A stretch of 47,304 nucleotides of DNA. Source: Streptomyces silvae. GTDB taxonomy: Bacteria > Actinomycetota > Actinomycetes > Streptomycetales > Streptomycetaceae. Position 1 is the stretch's first letter. Every line of letters starts with the position of its first letter. Of the stretch, positions 9,009 through 16,959 are shown in pieces. Under the pieces are notes generated by a model that worked only from the letters and a program-made list of their open reading frames with translations, was not told where the DNA came from and made no database searches. The DNA is taken from NCBI RefSeq assembly GCF_016745505.1, contig NZ_JAERUC010000150.1, positions 1 to 47,304 on the forward strand, written 5' to 3'. The position numbers were made by a program, and so were the translations under genes.

Positions 9009-9052
9009 GGCCCCGACGGTAGGCCGGGAACGCTTCGGGCCCCACCGAATTG

Positions 9053-9778
9053 TCAGCACGCCGTGAGCGACGCCGGCTCGATGCCCAGATGCTCCGCCAG
9101 GGCGCGCTCCCCGGCGGGGGTCGCCCGGACCGCCCGGCCCGTCCCGACCCGCTCGCACCAGCCTGCGTCCAGCGCATGACGGCACAGCGCGGCTCCTGAG
9201 ACACCCGCGAGGTGCGGCCGCCGCTCGGTCCAGTCCAGGCAGCCGCGCGCCAGAGGCCTCCGGGACGTGGTGCCGAGGGGGATGCCGAGCGCGCCGAACC
9301 AGTGCAGACCGTCCTCGGTCAGCGCGAAACCGGTGTCCTGCCGCAGGAGCCCGCGCTCGGTCATCGCGTCGGTGATGCGGATGCCGAGGAGCCCGGCGAG
9401 ATGGTCGTAACACGTACGTCCCCGGGCCAGCGCGTGCTGGAGGCTCGACTCGCGCAGCGTGCGCGGGGGCGTACGGACCCCCGGCTGGGCGTGGGCCGCC
9501 AGCTCCTCGACCAGCTGCGCGATCCGCCCGTCGGCGAGCCGCAGATAGCGGTGGCGGCCCTGGCGCTCCTCGGTCAGCAGCCCGCCGGCCACCAGCTTGC
9601 CCAGATGCTCGCTGGCGGTCGAGGGGGCCACCCCCGCGCCCCGGGCCAGCTCGCCCGCCGTCCAGGCCCGGCCGTCGAGCAGGGCCAGGCAGAAGGAGGC
9701 GCGGGTCTCGTCGGCGAGCAGGGCCGCCAGCGCGGCGAGCCGCGGTGCGGCCGGATCGTGCGGTGTCGTACGGGCCAT
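9053..9778 (-). CDS. ArsR-type winged-helix transcriptional regulator
   Basis: A 241-residue protein whose first 100 residues form an ArsR-like winged helix (LAALLADETRASFCLALLDGR, then GVAPSTASEHLGKLV as the recognition helix, then the wing EERQGRHRYLRL). The C-terminal 140 residues form a second helical region, longer than in a minimal ArsR. No conventional metal-binding cysteine motif such as CVC is seen in the recognition helix, so metal sensing is unlikely. The ATG at 9778 is 14 bases downstream of the TetR stop. Its likely target is the adjacent transporter gene, by position only. Confidence 0.85.
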   Translation of the reverse strand: MARTTPHDPAAPRLAALAALLADETRASFCLALLDGRAWTAGELARGAGVAPSTASEHLGKLVAGGLLTEERQGRHRYLRLADGRIAQLVEELAAHAQPGVRTPPRTLRESSLQHALARGRTCYDHLAGLLGIRITDAMTERGLLRQDTGFALTEDGLHWFGALGIPLGTTSRRPLARGCLDWTERRPHLAGVSGAALCRHALDAGWCERVGTGRAVRATPAGERALAEHLGIEPASLTAC

Positions 9779-9792
9779 GGGTCCAGGATGCG

Positions 9793-10467
9793 TCAGGCGC
9801 CGTTCGGCGCGGGCCGAACCGTCCGGCCGGCGGCCGTCTGCTCGTACTGGAGCGCCAGACCGTCCAGCAGGGCGCGCAGCCCGGTCTCGAAGGCACCCTC
9901 GTCGACCTGCTGGCGGCGGTCGGCCAGCAGGTGCGCCTGGCCCAGGTGGGGGTAGTCGGCGGGGTCGTACGCCGTCTCGTCGTCCACGAAGCCGCGGGCG
10001 AACGAGCCGAGCGCGGAACCGGTGATGAAGTACCGCATCAGCGCGCCGATGTACGTCGCCTGGGCGGGCGGCCAGCCGGCCCGGACCATCGCCCCGAACA
10101 CCGCGTCGGCGACCTTGAGGCCGGCCGGACGGCGGCCGGGCCCCTGCGCGAGCACCGGGACGATGTGCGGGTGCGCGGCGAGCGCCGCCCGGTAGGAGAC
10201 GGCCCAGTCGTGCAGGGCGGCGGCCCAGCCGCGCGGGTCGGACTCCTCGAACATCGACAGGTCGACCTGCGCGGAGACGGCGTCGGCGACCGCGTCGAGG
10301 ATCTCGTCCTTGTTCCGGAAGTGGTTGTAGAGCGAGGGCCCGCTCACCCCCAGCTCGGCGGCGAGCCGGCGGGTCGAGACGGCGTCCAGCCCTTCGGCGT
10401 CGACGAGGGCGCTCGCCGCCTCGACGATGCGGTCTCTGCTGAGGAGGGGCTTGCGCGGTCGGGCCAT
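9793..10467 (-). CDS. TetR-family regulator
   Basis: A 224-residue repressor. The N-terminal helix-turn-helix (residues about 8-55) contains RIVEAASALVDAEG and ELGVSGPSLYNHFRNK. The C-terminal part is an all-helical ligand domain of the TetR_C type. The ATG at 10467 is used rather than the far-upstream frame opening at 10596, which would run into the divergent gene. It is transcribed away from the acyl-CoA dehydrogenase at 10533, with a palindrome at 10496-10514 between them and a TACTAT -10-like hexamer for its own promoter (10480-10475). A matching palindrome at 5399-5417 suggests it also controls the ALDH/ADH operon. Confidence 0.9.
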   Translation of the reverse strand: MARPRKPLLSRDRIVEAASALVDAEGLDAVSTRRLAAELGVSGPSLYNHFRNKDEILDAVADAVSAQVDLSMFEESDPRGWAAALHDWAVSYRAALAAHPHIVPVLAQGPGRRPAGLKVADAVFGAMVRAGWPPAQATYIGALMRYFITGSALGSFARGFVDDETAYDPADYPHLGQAHLLADRRQQVDEGAFETGLRALLDGLALQYEQTAAGRTVRPAPNGA

Positions 10468-10495
10468 GCGGCACATAGTAGGGCCTGCAAGCCTA

Positions 10496-10514
10496 AAACT
10501 AGCAGTGCTAATTA
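10496..10514. promoter_or_regulatory. Predicted TetR operator between divergent genes
   Basis: AAACTAGCAGTGCTAATTA is a palindrome centred on 10505; the inner CTAGCAGTGCTA arms pair closely. It lies in the 65-base gap between the TetR gene and the acyl-CoA dehydrogenase gene, and matches the site at 5399-5417 in 15 of 19 positions. This is the standard layout for TetR autoregulation. Confidence 0.72.
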
Positions 10515-10532
10515 AAAGTGGGGTGTCGCAGG

Positions 10533-11684
10533 ATGAACCTGGAGCTGAGCGAGGAGCAGGAAGCCGTCCGGCAGCTCGCCGAGGACTTCGTCGCACGGGA
10601 GATCACCCCGCATGTCGTCGAGTGGGACCGCGCCGAGAGTGTCGACAAGTCGATCGTGAAGAAGCTGGGCGCCCTCGGCTTCCTCGGGCTGACGGTCCCG
10701 GAGGAGTACGGCGGCTCGGGCGGCGACCACCTCGCCTACTGCCTGGTGACCGAGGAACTCGGCCGCGGTGACTCCTCGGTGCGCGGCATCGTCTCCGTCT
10801 CGCTCGGCCTGGTCGCCAAGACCATCGCGTCCTGGGGCAGCGAGGAGCAGAAGCAGCAGTGGCTGCCGGGGCTCACCTCGGGCGAGGCGATCGGCTGCTT
10901 CGGCCTCACCGAGCCGGGCACCGGCTCCGACGCCGGCAACCTGACGACCCGGGCCGTGCGTGACGGTGAGGACTACGTCGTCAACGGCTCCAAGATGTTC
11001 ATCACCAACGGCACCTGGGCCGATGTCGTCCTGCTCTTCGCCCGGACGAACGACACCCCCGGTCACCGGGGCGTCTCCGCCTTCCTGGTCCCGGCCGACA
11101 CCCCCGGCCTGACCCGGCGCACCGTGCACGGCAAGCTCGGGCTGCGCGGCCAGGCCACCGCCGAACTGGTGCTGGAGGACGTCCGCGTCCCCGCCTCCGC
11201 GCTCCTGGGCCCCGAGGGCAAGGGCTTCTCCATCGCGATGTCCGCCCTGGCCAAGGGCCGGATGTCGGTGGCCGCGGGCTGTGTCGGCATCGCCCAGGCC
11301 GCCCTGGACGCCGCCGTGCGCTACGCGGGGGAGCGCGAGCAGTTCGGCAAGTCCATCGCGAGCTACCAGCTCGTCCAGGAGCTCATCAGCGACATCTCCG
11401 TGGACGTCGACGCCGCCCGCATGCTGACCTGGCGCGTCGCCGACCTCATCGACCGCGGCCAGGACTTCGCCACCGCGGCGTCCACGGCGAAGCTCTTCGC
11501 CTCCGAGGCCGCGGTCCGTGCCGCGAACAACGCCCTCCAGGTGTTCGGCGGTTACGGCTACATCGACGAGTACCCCGTCGGCAAGCTCGTCAGGGACGCC
11601 CGCGTGATGACCCTGTACGAGGGCACCAGCCAGATCCAGAAGCTGATCATCGGCCGGGCGCTGACAGGGGTGTCCGCCTTCTAG
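10533..11684 (+). CDS. Acyl-CoA dehydrogenase
   Basis: A 383-residue flavin-dependent acyl-CoA dehydrogenase that introduces a trans-2 double bond into an acyl-CoA. The three classical domains are intact: an N-terminal helical part, a middle beta domain with CFGLTEPGTGSDAGN and FITNGTWADV, and a C-terminal helical part ending in YEGTSQIQ. Glu363 in that motif is the expected catalytic base of the short/medium-chain type. The ATG at 10533 is favoured by the start of the conserved domain, though only a weak AGG precedes it. It is divergent from a TetR gene and probably repressed by it. Substrate chain length cannot be read; short-chain or branched acyl-CoA is typical. Confidence 0.94.
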   Translation: MNLELSEEQEAVRQLAEDFVAREITPHVVEWDRAESVDKSIVKKLGALGFLGLTVPEEYGGSGGDHLAYCLVTEELGRGDSSVRGIVSVSLGLVAKTIASWGSEEQKQQWLPGLTSGEAIGCFGLTEPGTGSDAGNLTTRAVRDGEDYVVNGSKMFITNGTWADVVLLFARTNDTPGHRGVSAFLVPADTPGLTRRTVHGKLGLRGQATAELVLEDVRVPASALLGPEGKGFSIAMSALAKGRMSVAAGCVGIAQAALDAAVRYAGEREQFGKSIASYQLVQELISDISVDVDAARMLTWRVADLIDRGQDFATAASTAKLFASEAAVRAANNALQVFGGYGYIDEYPVGKLVRDARVMTLYEGTSQIQKLIIGRALTGVSAF

Positions 11685-11786
11685 CACCCGTCCCCGCCCG
11701 TCCTGTCCGGTCAGGGAGGCGGGACCGGCCGCGCACCGCTCTGATAGCGTCCCCGGTTCGGATCGGCGGGGGAAGGTCATCACGGA

Positions 11787-13034
11787 ATGCGCGGCATACG
11801 GGGGCGCACTTGGCTGCTCCTCGCGGCAGCGGGGGCGACGGTCCTGGCTCTCATCGGCGGGACCGCGGTGTGGTTCTCCGCCGACCGGGACCGGCAGCGG
11901 AGCGACAACCTGGAGCAACTCGGGCGCGCCTGCGCCGGTCTGCTGCCCCATGAGCGGCTGCGGGGCTTCGTCCCGGACGACAGCGCCGGCGTCCTGGAGG
12001 AGTACGGGACGATGCTCGACCCGGGCCGGGAGAGCCGGGCGCTGCTGGACTGCACGCTCGCCTGGGGCCCCGCGCGCTGGGAACCCGAGGCGCTCGTACA
12101 GGTGCGGGCCGAGGCCCTGATCGCCGCTCAGGTGGCCGCCGACGACGAGGGGTCCCCGACCGTCGGCGACTTCCCGATGCCCCTTCCGGCGGGTGCGCGG
12201 GGCGGCACCATGGCCGACGACCGGCTGAACGGCAGTGCGGTGAGCGCCTCGTTGCGGGTGGAGTGCCCCTCGGGCCTCCGCGGCAGGAGCCGGCCCGCCG
12301 AGAGTTTCCGGGTCACGGTGGACCTGCCCTCCGCGGCGGACGACGAGTACGACGTCCCCGACGCCGACCGCCTCCTCGCGGCCCGCACGGCGGTCGACGT
12401 CGCCAACTGGGTCCTCGGGCACCAGGACTGCGGGCGGGATCCGATCCGTACGAGCGCCTCGCCCCGTCAGGCCGAAGGGCCCGAGCCGACGGAGCTCTGC
12501 GCGTGGGCCGACCCTGACGAGCTCGGCTTCGCCGCCGAGGACTGGGAGTTCACCGGGGACGCGCGGTACGACGGCCGCGCCGGGTCCTGCGCGGGCCGCA
12601 CCACCGGATTCGGCGTACCGGACGGCATGCCCGTCGTGGCGCTGAAGGCCGAGAGCTGGTCGGGCGAGTTCGCCCGTGGCGCGTACGAACGCCACACCTA
12701 CGCGGGAACCGCCCCCGGGCAGGGCGCCAGGTCACCCGCCGCCCCTGACGGCACCGTCGCGATCAGGACGGCGGAGTTCTCCCCTCCGGCGCTCGCGCTC
12801 TGGGCCGGGTCGGTGTGCGACGGCGGCCCGAGCTACCACCGGATCGTCGTGACCCCGGGGATCAGCTTCGACGACGAGCAGGAAGTGACCGTCGAGGGGC
12901 AGGTCCGCAAGCGGTTCTCGGCGGACGCGCGCGCCGCGCTCGACCGCTACCTGGCCGCCGACGGCGGCTGGCCGAAGCGTGCGCACTGCCATGACACCAA
13001 GGTCCTGGGCGAGGTGGAGGAATGGCTCCGGTGA
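11787..13034 (+). CDS. Membrane-anchored protein of unknown function, tandem paralogue 1
   Basis: A 415-residue protein with a basic N-terminus (RGIRGR), one membrane helix at residues about 8-30 and an extracellular remainder. I do not recognise a named family. It contains paired Cys motifs: RACAGLLPHERL and LLDCTLAW early, VECPSG in the middle, HQDCG, ELCAWADPDELG and SVCDGG later. The same order (CxGxLxxxE, DC, D/C, CxGV, ECxL, C) recurs in the next two genes, so the three are tandem paralogues. It overlaps the second by 13 bases. The TM helix has no lipobox Cys, so it is probably an anchored or uncleaved secreted protein. A distant resemblance to DUF3558-type lipoproteins was considered but not supported. 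Confidence 0.8.
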   Translation: MRGIRGRTWLLLAAAGATVLALIGGTAVWFSADRDRQRSDNLEQLGRACAGLLPHERLRGFVPDDSAGVLEEYGTMLDPGRESRALLDCTLAWGPARWEPEALVQVRAEALIAAQVAADDEGSPTVGDFPMPLPAGARGGTMADDRLNGSAVSASLRVECPSGLRGRSRPAESFRVTVDLPSAADDEYDVPDADRLLAARTAVDVANWVLGHQDCGRDPIRTSASPRQAEGPEPTELCAWADPDELGFAAEDWEFTGDARYDGRAGSCAGRTTGFGVPDGMPVVALKAESWSGEFARGAYERHTYAGTAPGQGARSPAAPDGTVAIRTAEFSPPALALWAGSVCDGGPSYHRIVVTPGISFDDEQEVTVEGQVRKRFSADARAALDRYLAADGGWPKRAHCHDTKVLGEVEEWLR

Positions 13035-14182
13035 AGCGTTACGCGGTGGGAGCCGGGGCCGTCCTGGCCGCTCTGGTGCTGCTCGCGGGCGGCGTCGCCT
13101 GGTTCGGCGGCGGCTACGACCGCTGGCGGTCGGCCCGGCTGGTCACCGACGCGTGCGACGGTGTGCTCCCCGCCGACGAGGTCCGTGCCGTCCTCGGCGA
13201 CCGCCGTCTGAAGGCCGGCAAGGACACGAGCGAGGGAAGCCTCGACGACACCACCACCTCGCTGCGGGTGACCTGCGGCATCGCGCGCGGCGCCGACCCG
13301 CATGACGGCGTGCACCCCGGCGAGGCGACGATGACGGTCACCGTCAACGGTGTGCCGACCCTCGACCGGGAGGACCGCCGGTACGAGAGCCTCTACCCAC
13401 CGGTGCGCTCCACCTTGCCGCCGGCCCCTCTGGGGCAGGGCTGGAGCGGCGTGTTCGCCATGGGCCACCACTCCTCCGGTGAGGCCGAAGCCACCACGTC
13501 CGTCCTGCTGGACTGCTCACCGGGCCGCGGCGACCTGCTCGTCACCGTCGCGGTGGAGGGGAAGAAGTACCTGGACGACAGCCCCCTCGACAACCCGGAG
13601 CGCCGTACCGCGTTCGCCCGGGTCGCCACCGCCACGGCCGCCAACGCCTCCCGCCGGTGGAACTGCGACGCCGACCTCGGCGAGCCGCCGGCCACCGTGC
13701 CGCTGCCCGTGAACGAGGACGAGTACGTCGCCCCCGCCGACGCCGAGGGCGCCTGTTCCGGCGTCACCGCCCGCGGGAAGACGGTCGACCGGGTCTGGGA
13801 GAGCGGCAGCGGCGCCGCGCCGATCGAGGAATGCGTGCTCGGCGACGCGAAGGGCACGGCCTCCCGGCTCACCGCGCTGTACGGCCCCTACGCGGAGGGA
13901 GCGCGCCATGACGCCGCCGAGCACACCGGGAAGCCCCATCCGTCCGAGTCCGGACAGCGGTCGGGCGTCCTGGACGAGGGCGACTACTGGACCAGCGCCG
14001 AATGCCCCGGAGACGGCGGACCCGCCCTCTTCGGGCTGACGGGCGGGCACGACGACGAGACGCAGGAGACGGGGGCCGACCGGGCGTACGCGCTCTCCGT
14101 GCTGAAGACGTTCGCCGAGCGGTCGGCCGCGGCCCACGGGTGCGCGGCGCCCGCCGCGCCCACGGCCACCACGGCACCGTGA
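13022..14182 (+). CDS. Membrane-anchored protein of unknown function, tandem paralogue 2
   Basis: A 386-residue protein with a short basic N-terminus (APVKR), a single helix (residues about 6-28) and a long extracellular part. Conserved positions shared with its neighbours include DACDGVLPADEVRAVLG, VLLDCSP followed by an alternating hydrophobic strand, RWNCDADLGEPP, GACSGVTA, EECVLGD and a late SAECPGDGG. Its start overlaps the end of paralogue 1 by 13 bases and paralogue 3 starts 17 bases after its stop, so the trio is one transcription unit. The C-terminus ends in a Pro/Ala/Thr-rich tail. No catalytic motif is recognised; the regular cysteines suggest disulfide-bonded domains outside the cell. 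Confidence 0.8.
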   Translation: MAPVKRYAVGAGAVLAALVLLAGGVAWFGGGYDRWRSARLVTDACDGVLPADEVRAVLGDRRLKAGKDTSEGSLDDTTTSLRVTCGIARGADPHDGVHPGEATMTVTVNGVPTLDREDRRYESLYPPVRSTLPPAPLGQGWSGVFAMGHHSSGEAEATTSVLLDCSPGRGDLLVTVAVEGKKYLDDSPLDNPERRTAFARVATATAANASRRWNCDADLGEPPATVPLPVNEDEYVAPADAEGACSGVTARGKTVDRVWESGSGAAPIEECVLGDAKGTASRLTALYGPYAEGARHDAAEHTGKPHPSESGQRSGVLDEGDYWTSAECPGDGGPALFGLTGGHDDETQETGADRAYALSVLKTFAERSAAAHGCAAPAAPTATTAP

Positions 14183-14199
14183 CGGAGGGGGAAGCAGGG

Positions 14200-15213
14200 A
14201 TGACCGGACGACGGGTCAAGGCGGCCGGGGGAGCGCTCGTCCTGGCGCTCACGGCCGGCGGGCTGATCTGGGGGCTCGGCCTCCGGGGCGACGACTCCGG
14301 GGAGGAGCCCGCCGACACCTGCCGGGGAGCCCTGGCGGCCGAGGAGGCAGAGACGTTCTTCGGCGGCGCCGAGCTGGAGTTCGGCGGTCACACCGCGGAA
14401 TGGGTGGGCCAGGAGACCGAGTACTGCGCGGCCTGGGCCCGGGGCGAGGAGGCCGGCGGCGTACAGCTCAAGCTGAACATCCGTCCGTCGGCGGCCCATC
14501 GGTCCAGTGGCGCGGCGGAGAACGCCTCGGCGACGCCGATCGGATTCGGCTGGAACGGCTCCTTCGCCGTCTCCGACCAGCCCAGGGCCGGGGTGCTCGT
14601 CGACTGCGCCCCGCTGCCCGGCAAGGGCCTTCTCGTCCTGGCCGAGGCGCGCCAGGACATCGAGGAACTCACCGACGCCCAGGTGCTCCAGGTGGCCCGG
14701 TTCGCCACCGAGTCGGCCCGCCGCGCGGCGAAGCGCTTCGACTGCGAGGGGGATCTGGGCCGGCGCCCCTCGGCCGTCGACCGTTCGCCGTGGCAGACCC
14801 GCCCCGTCGCGGAGGCGGAGGGCACCTGCCGCGACGTCGTCCGCCCGCAGGACGCGGACCGGCTGCGGCTCACGACGGTGTCGGAGAAGCCCGCCGGGCG
14901 CGCGCTCACCGAGGAGTGCTCCGTCACCCTCCCGGACGAGGACCACCATGTCCGGCTGACCGCCTACTACGGGCCCTCCGCGGAGCAGGAGAGGTACCTG
15001 GACGGCCGCTATCCCGGCAGCGTGACGGGTGCCGTCATGGAGTCCCACCTCTGCGACGGTGCCCTGTGGGTCGCGTACTTCAAGTTCGAGGAGTTCCCGA
15101 GGCCGGACCGTGAGAAGGGGGTGCGCTCCACGGTCGGCCACCAGGACGCGGAGCGCCTGCTGGCCGCCTTCGCCACCGCCTCCGGGGCCCGGCACGGGTG
15201 CCCGGTCCCCTGA
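14200..15213 (+). CDS. Membrane-anchored protein of unknown function, tandem paralogue 3
   Basis: A 337-residue protein with an N-terminal helix (residues about 6-27) and an extracellular part aligned to paralogues 1 and 2: DTCRGALAAEEAETFFG, TEYCAAWARG, VLVDCAPLPGKGLLVL, KRFDCEGDLGRRP, GTCRDVV, EECSVTLPD and SHLCDGALW. The closest match by eye is to paralogue 2, where the DC-strand block and the FDCxxDLG block line up without gaps. The ATG at 14200 follows GGAGGGGGAAGCAGGG, a strong ribosome-binding site; the frame opening at 14002 lies inside paralogue 2. Function is unknown. Confidence 0.8.
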   Translation: MTGRRVKAAGGALVLALTAGGLIWGLGLRGDDSGEEPADTCRGALAAEEAETFFGGAELEFGGHTAEWVGQETEYCAAWARGEEAGGVQLKLNIRPSAAHRSSGAAENASATPIGFGWNGSFAVSDQPRAGVLVDCAPLPGKGLLVLAEARQDIEELTDAQVLQVARFATESARRAAKRFDCEGDLGRRPSAVDRSPWQTRPVAEAEGTCRDVVRPQDADRLRLTTVSEKPAGRALTEECSVTLPDEDHHVRLTAYYGPSAEQERYLDGRYPGSVTGAVMESHLCDGALWVAYFKFEEFPRPDREKGVRSTVGHQDAERLLAAFATASGARHGCPVP

Positions 15214-15306
15214 CGCACCGCCGGGCCCACGGGCAACCGCCGATGAGTACCGGCTGAGTACGCCGACGGATACCGGTGGGCGCCACCGCGCCGGATGCTG
15301 TGTCCC

Positions 15307-15597
15307 ATGAGTGAGACAACATCGGTCAAGCAGCAGAGCACCGCCGCCTTCTACGGACAGGCCGTCCTCTCCTTCGGCGTGGCCATGGGTGCGGTGGCCC
15401 TCGGCATCTTCTTCCTCGACGCGGACGCCTGGGTGCGGGCCTTCCTCGCCATCGGCGTCCTCTATCTCGTCACCTCGTGCTTCACCCTCGCCAAGGTCAT
15501 CCGGGACCGGCAGGAGGCGGGGCAGATCGTCAGCAGGGTCGACCAGGCCAGGCTGGAGAAGATCCTCGCCGAGCACGATCCCTTCCAGAAGCTCTGA
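15307..15597 (+). CDS. YiaA/YiaB-family inner-membrane protein
   Basis: A 96-residue protein with two membrane helices (residues about 17-38 and 44-63) and the YiaA/YiaB two-helix signature, including FYGQAVLSFGVA, a mid-loop LDADAWVRAFLAIG and FTLAKVIRDRQE. It ends with a short charged cytoplasmic helix. The start at 15307 is preferred over an in-frame ATG at 15295 because the family domain begins shortly after. Function of the family is not established. It is a single gene between the paralogue trio and the second TetR. Confidence 0.85.
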   Translation: MSETTSVKQQSTAAFYGQAVLSFGVAMGAVALGIFFLDADAWVRAFLAIGVLYLVTSCFTLAKVIRDRQEAGQIVSRVDQARLEKILAEHDPFQKL

Positions 15598-15617
15598 CGG
15601 TCTCACCCCCCGAGCGC

Positions 15618-15634
15618 TCTAAGCGCTTGCTCAG
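15618..15634. promoter_or_regulatory. Predicted operator upstream of the second TetR gene
   Basis: TCTAAGCGCTTGCTCAG, containing the palindromic core AAGCGCTT, is identical over 17 bases to 16851-16867 upstream of the MaoC gene. It ends 47 bases before the TetR ATG at 15682, the same distance as the second copy has to the MaoC start. This supports autoregulation plus control of MaoC by one TetR repressor. Confidence 0.72.
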
Positions 15635-15681
15635 GTTCGCGGTATGGTGTTCGTCCTGCCAGCGGAAAGGGGCACGTGGCG

Positions 15682-16311
15682 ATGAGCACGGCGGAGGAGA
15701 CCGACGGCGACAACACGCCGTGGAGCGAGGTCACGCCCGAGGCGGCGAGGCGGCTGCTCCTCGCGGCCGTCGAGGCCTTCGCGGAGCGTGGCTACCACGC
15801 CACCACCACCCGTGACATCGCCGGCCGGGCGGGGATGAGCCCGGCCGCGCTCTACATCCACTACAAGACCAAGGAAGAGCTGCTCCACCGGATCAGCAGG
15901 ATCGGCCACGACCGGGCCCTGCTCCTCCTGGAGACGGCCGCGGACCAGGACGGTACGGCCTCCGAGCGGCTCGCCGACGCGGTCCGGTCCTTCGTCAGCT
16001 GGCACGCCGAGCGGCACACCACGGCCCGGGTCGTCCAGTACGAGCTGGAGGCCCTCGGCGAGGAGCACCGGGCCGAGATCGTCGCCCTGCGCAGGCGGAG
16101 CGACGCCGCGGTGCGCCGGATCATCGGCGACGGCGTCCGGGCCGGCGAGTTCGACGTACCGGACGTCCCTGGCACCACGCTCGCCGTGCTGTCCCTCTGC
16201 ATCGACGTGGCGCGCTGGTTCAACGCCCAGGGCAGCCGGACGCCCGAGGAGGTCGGCACCCTCTACGCGGACCTCGTCCTGCGCATGGTGGGCGCCACCC
16301 CGAAGCAGTGA
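15682..16311 (+). CDS. TetR-family regulator of acyl-CoA metabolism type
   Basis: A 209-residue repressor with an N-terminal helix-turn-helix (AARRLLLAAVEAFAERGYHATTTRDIAGRAGMS, then ALYIHYKTKEELL) and an all-helical C-terminal domain similar to KstR/FadR-like TetR proteins. The ATG at 15682 has AGGGG 9 bases upstream; the in-frame GTG at 15676 would leave only 3 bases and is less likely. An operator at 15618-15634 is repeated exactly in front of the convergent MaoC gene, so that gene is the probable target. The ligand is probably an acyl-CoA or fatty acid, by family. Confidence 0.9.
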   Translation: MSTAEETDGDNTPWSEVTPEAARRLLLAAVEAFAERGYHATTTRDIAGRAGMSPAALYIHYKTKEELLHRISRIGHDRALLLLETAADQDGTASERLADAVRSFVSWHAERHTTARVVQYELEALGEEHRAEIVALRRRSDAAVRRIIGDGVRAGEFDVPDVPGTTLAVLSLCIDVARWFNAQGSRTPEEVGTLYADLVLRMVGATPKQ

Positions 16312-16341
16312 CCCCCGGGGCGGCCCCGAAGCGGTGACGGA

Positions 16342-16803
16342 TCAGAAGTAGTAGCGCGACACCGACTCGGCGACGCACGCCGGCTTGTCGCCGCCCTCGC
16401 GCTCGATGGTCACCAGCGCCGTCACCTGCACGCCGCCGCCCGCCTCCTCGACGTCCTTGAGCACGGCCGTGGCGCGCAGCCGCGAGCCCACCGGGACGGT
16501 CGAGGGGAAACGGACCTTGTTGGTCCCGTAGTTGATGCCCATCTTCACGTTCTCGACCTGGAGGATCTGCGGGACGAGCACCGGCAGCAGCGACAGCGTG
16601 AGGTAGCCGTGCGCGATCGTCGTTCCGAACGGGCCCGCCGCGGCGCGCTCCGGGTCCACATGGATCCACTGGTGGTCGCCCGTGGCCTCGGCGAACTGGT
16701 CGATCCTCTTCTGGTCGATCTCCAGCCAATCGCTGTGACCGAGCTCCTGGCCCACCCCGTCCCGCAGCTCCTGTGCGGACGTGAAGATCTTCGGCTCTGC
16801 CAT
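16342..16803 (-). CDS. MaoC-like (R)-specific enoyl-CoA hydratase
   Basis: A 153-residue single hot-dog domain protein of the MaoC hydratase family, which adds water to trans-2-enoyl-CoA. The catalytic Asp43 and His48 are present in GDHQWIHVD, followed by GTTIAHGYLTLSLLP. It is a full-length single-domain form. The ATG at 16803 begins 47 bases from an operator that is identical to one in front of the convergent TetR gene, and a good promoter overlaps it. It probably acts with the acyl-CoA dehydrogenases of the window in beta-oxidation or with polyketide precursors, but its partner is not visible here. Confidence 0.93.
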   Translation of the reverse strand: MAEPKIFTSAQELRDGVGQELGHSDWLEIDQKRIDQFAEATGDHQWIHVDPERAAAGPFGTTIAHGYLTLSLLPVLVPQILQVENVKMGINYGTNKVRFPSTVPVGSRLRATAVLKDVEEAGGGVQVTALVTIEREGGDKPACVAESVSRYYF

Positions 16804-16850
16804 GTTCCTGGTCCCTGCTTTCCGGCGGTCGGTCGCCCCCAGGGGCGATG

Positions 16851-16867
16851 TCTAAGCGCTTGCTCAG
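16851..16867. promoter_or_regulatory. Predicted operator upstream of the MaoC gene
   Basis: This is the second exact copy of TCTAAGCGCTTGCTCAG. It overlaps the predicted -10 hexamer of the MaoC promoter (16871-16866), so a bound repressor would exclude RNA polymerase. The sites flanking the TetR/MaoC pair are in the same strand orientation although the genes converge. Confidence 0.72.
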
Positions 16868-16894
16868 CATGGTTGGGCCGCGCGTCCCTGTCAA
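16866..16894 (-). promoter_or_regulatory. Predicted promoter of the MaoC gene
   Basis: On the minus strand a perfect TTGACA (16894-16889) is followed after 17 bases by CATGCT (16871-16866). The -10 overlaps the operator, and the MaoC start lies 62 bases downstream. Confidence 0.55.
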
Positions 16895-16959
16895 CGACGG
16901 ACCGGCCGGGTTTTCGAAGCGGCGGCAGCGGCCGAGGTGCGGCCACTAGGGTTGGGGGA

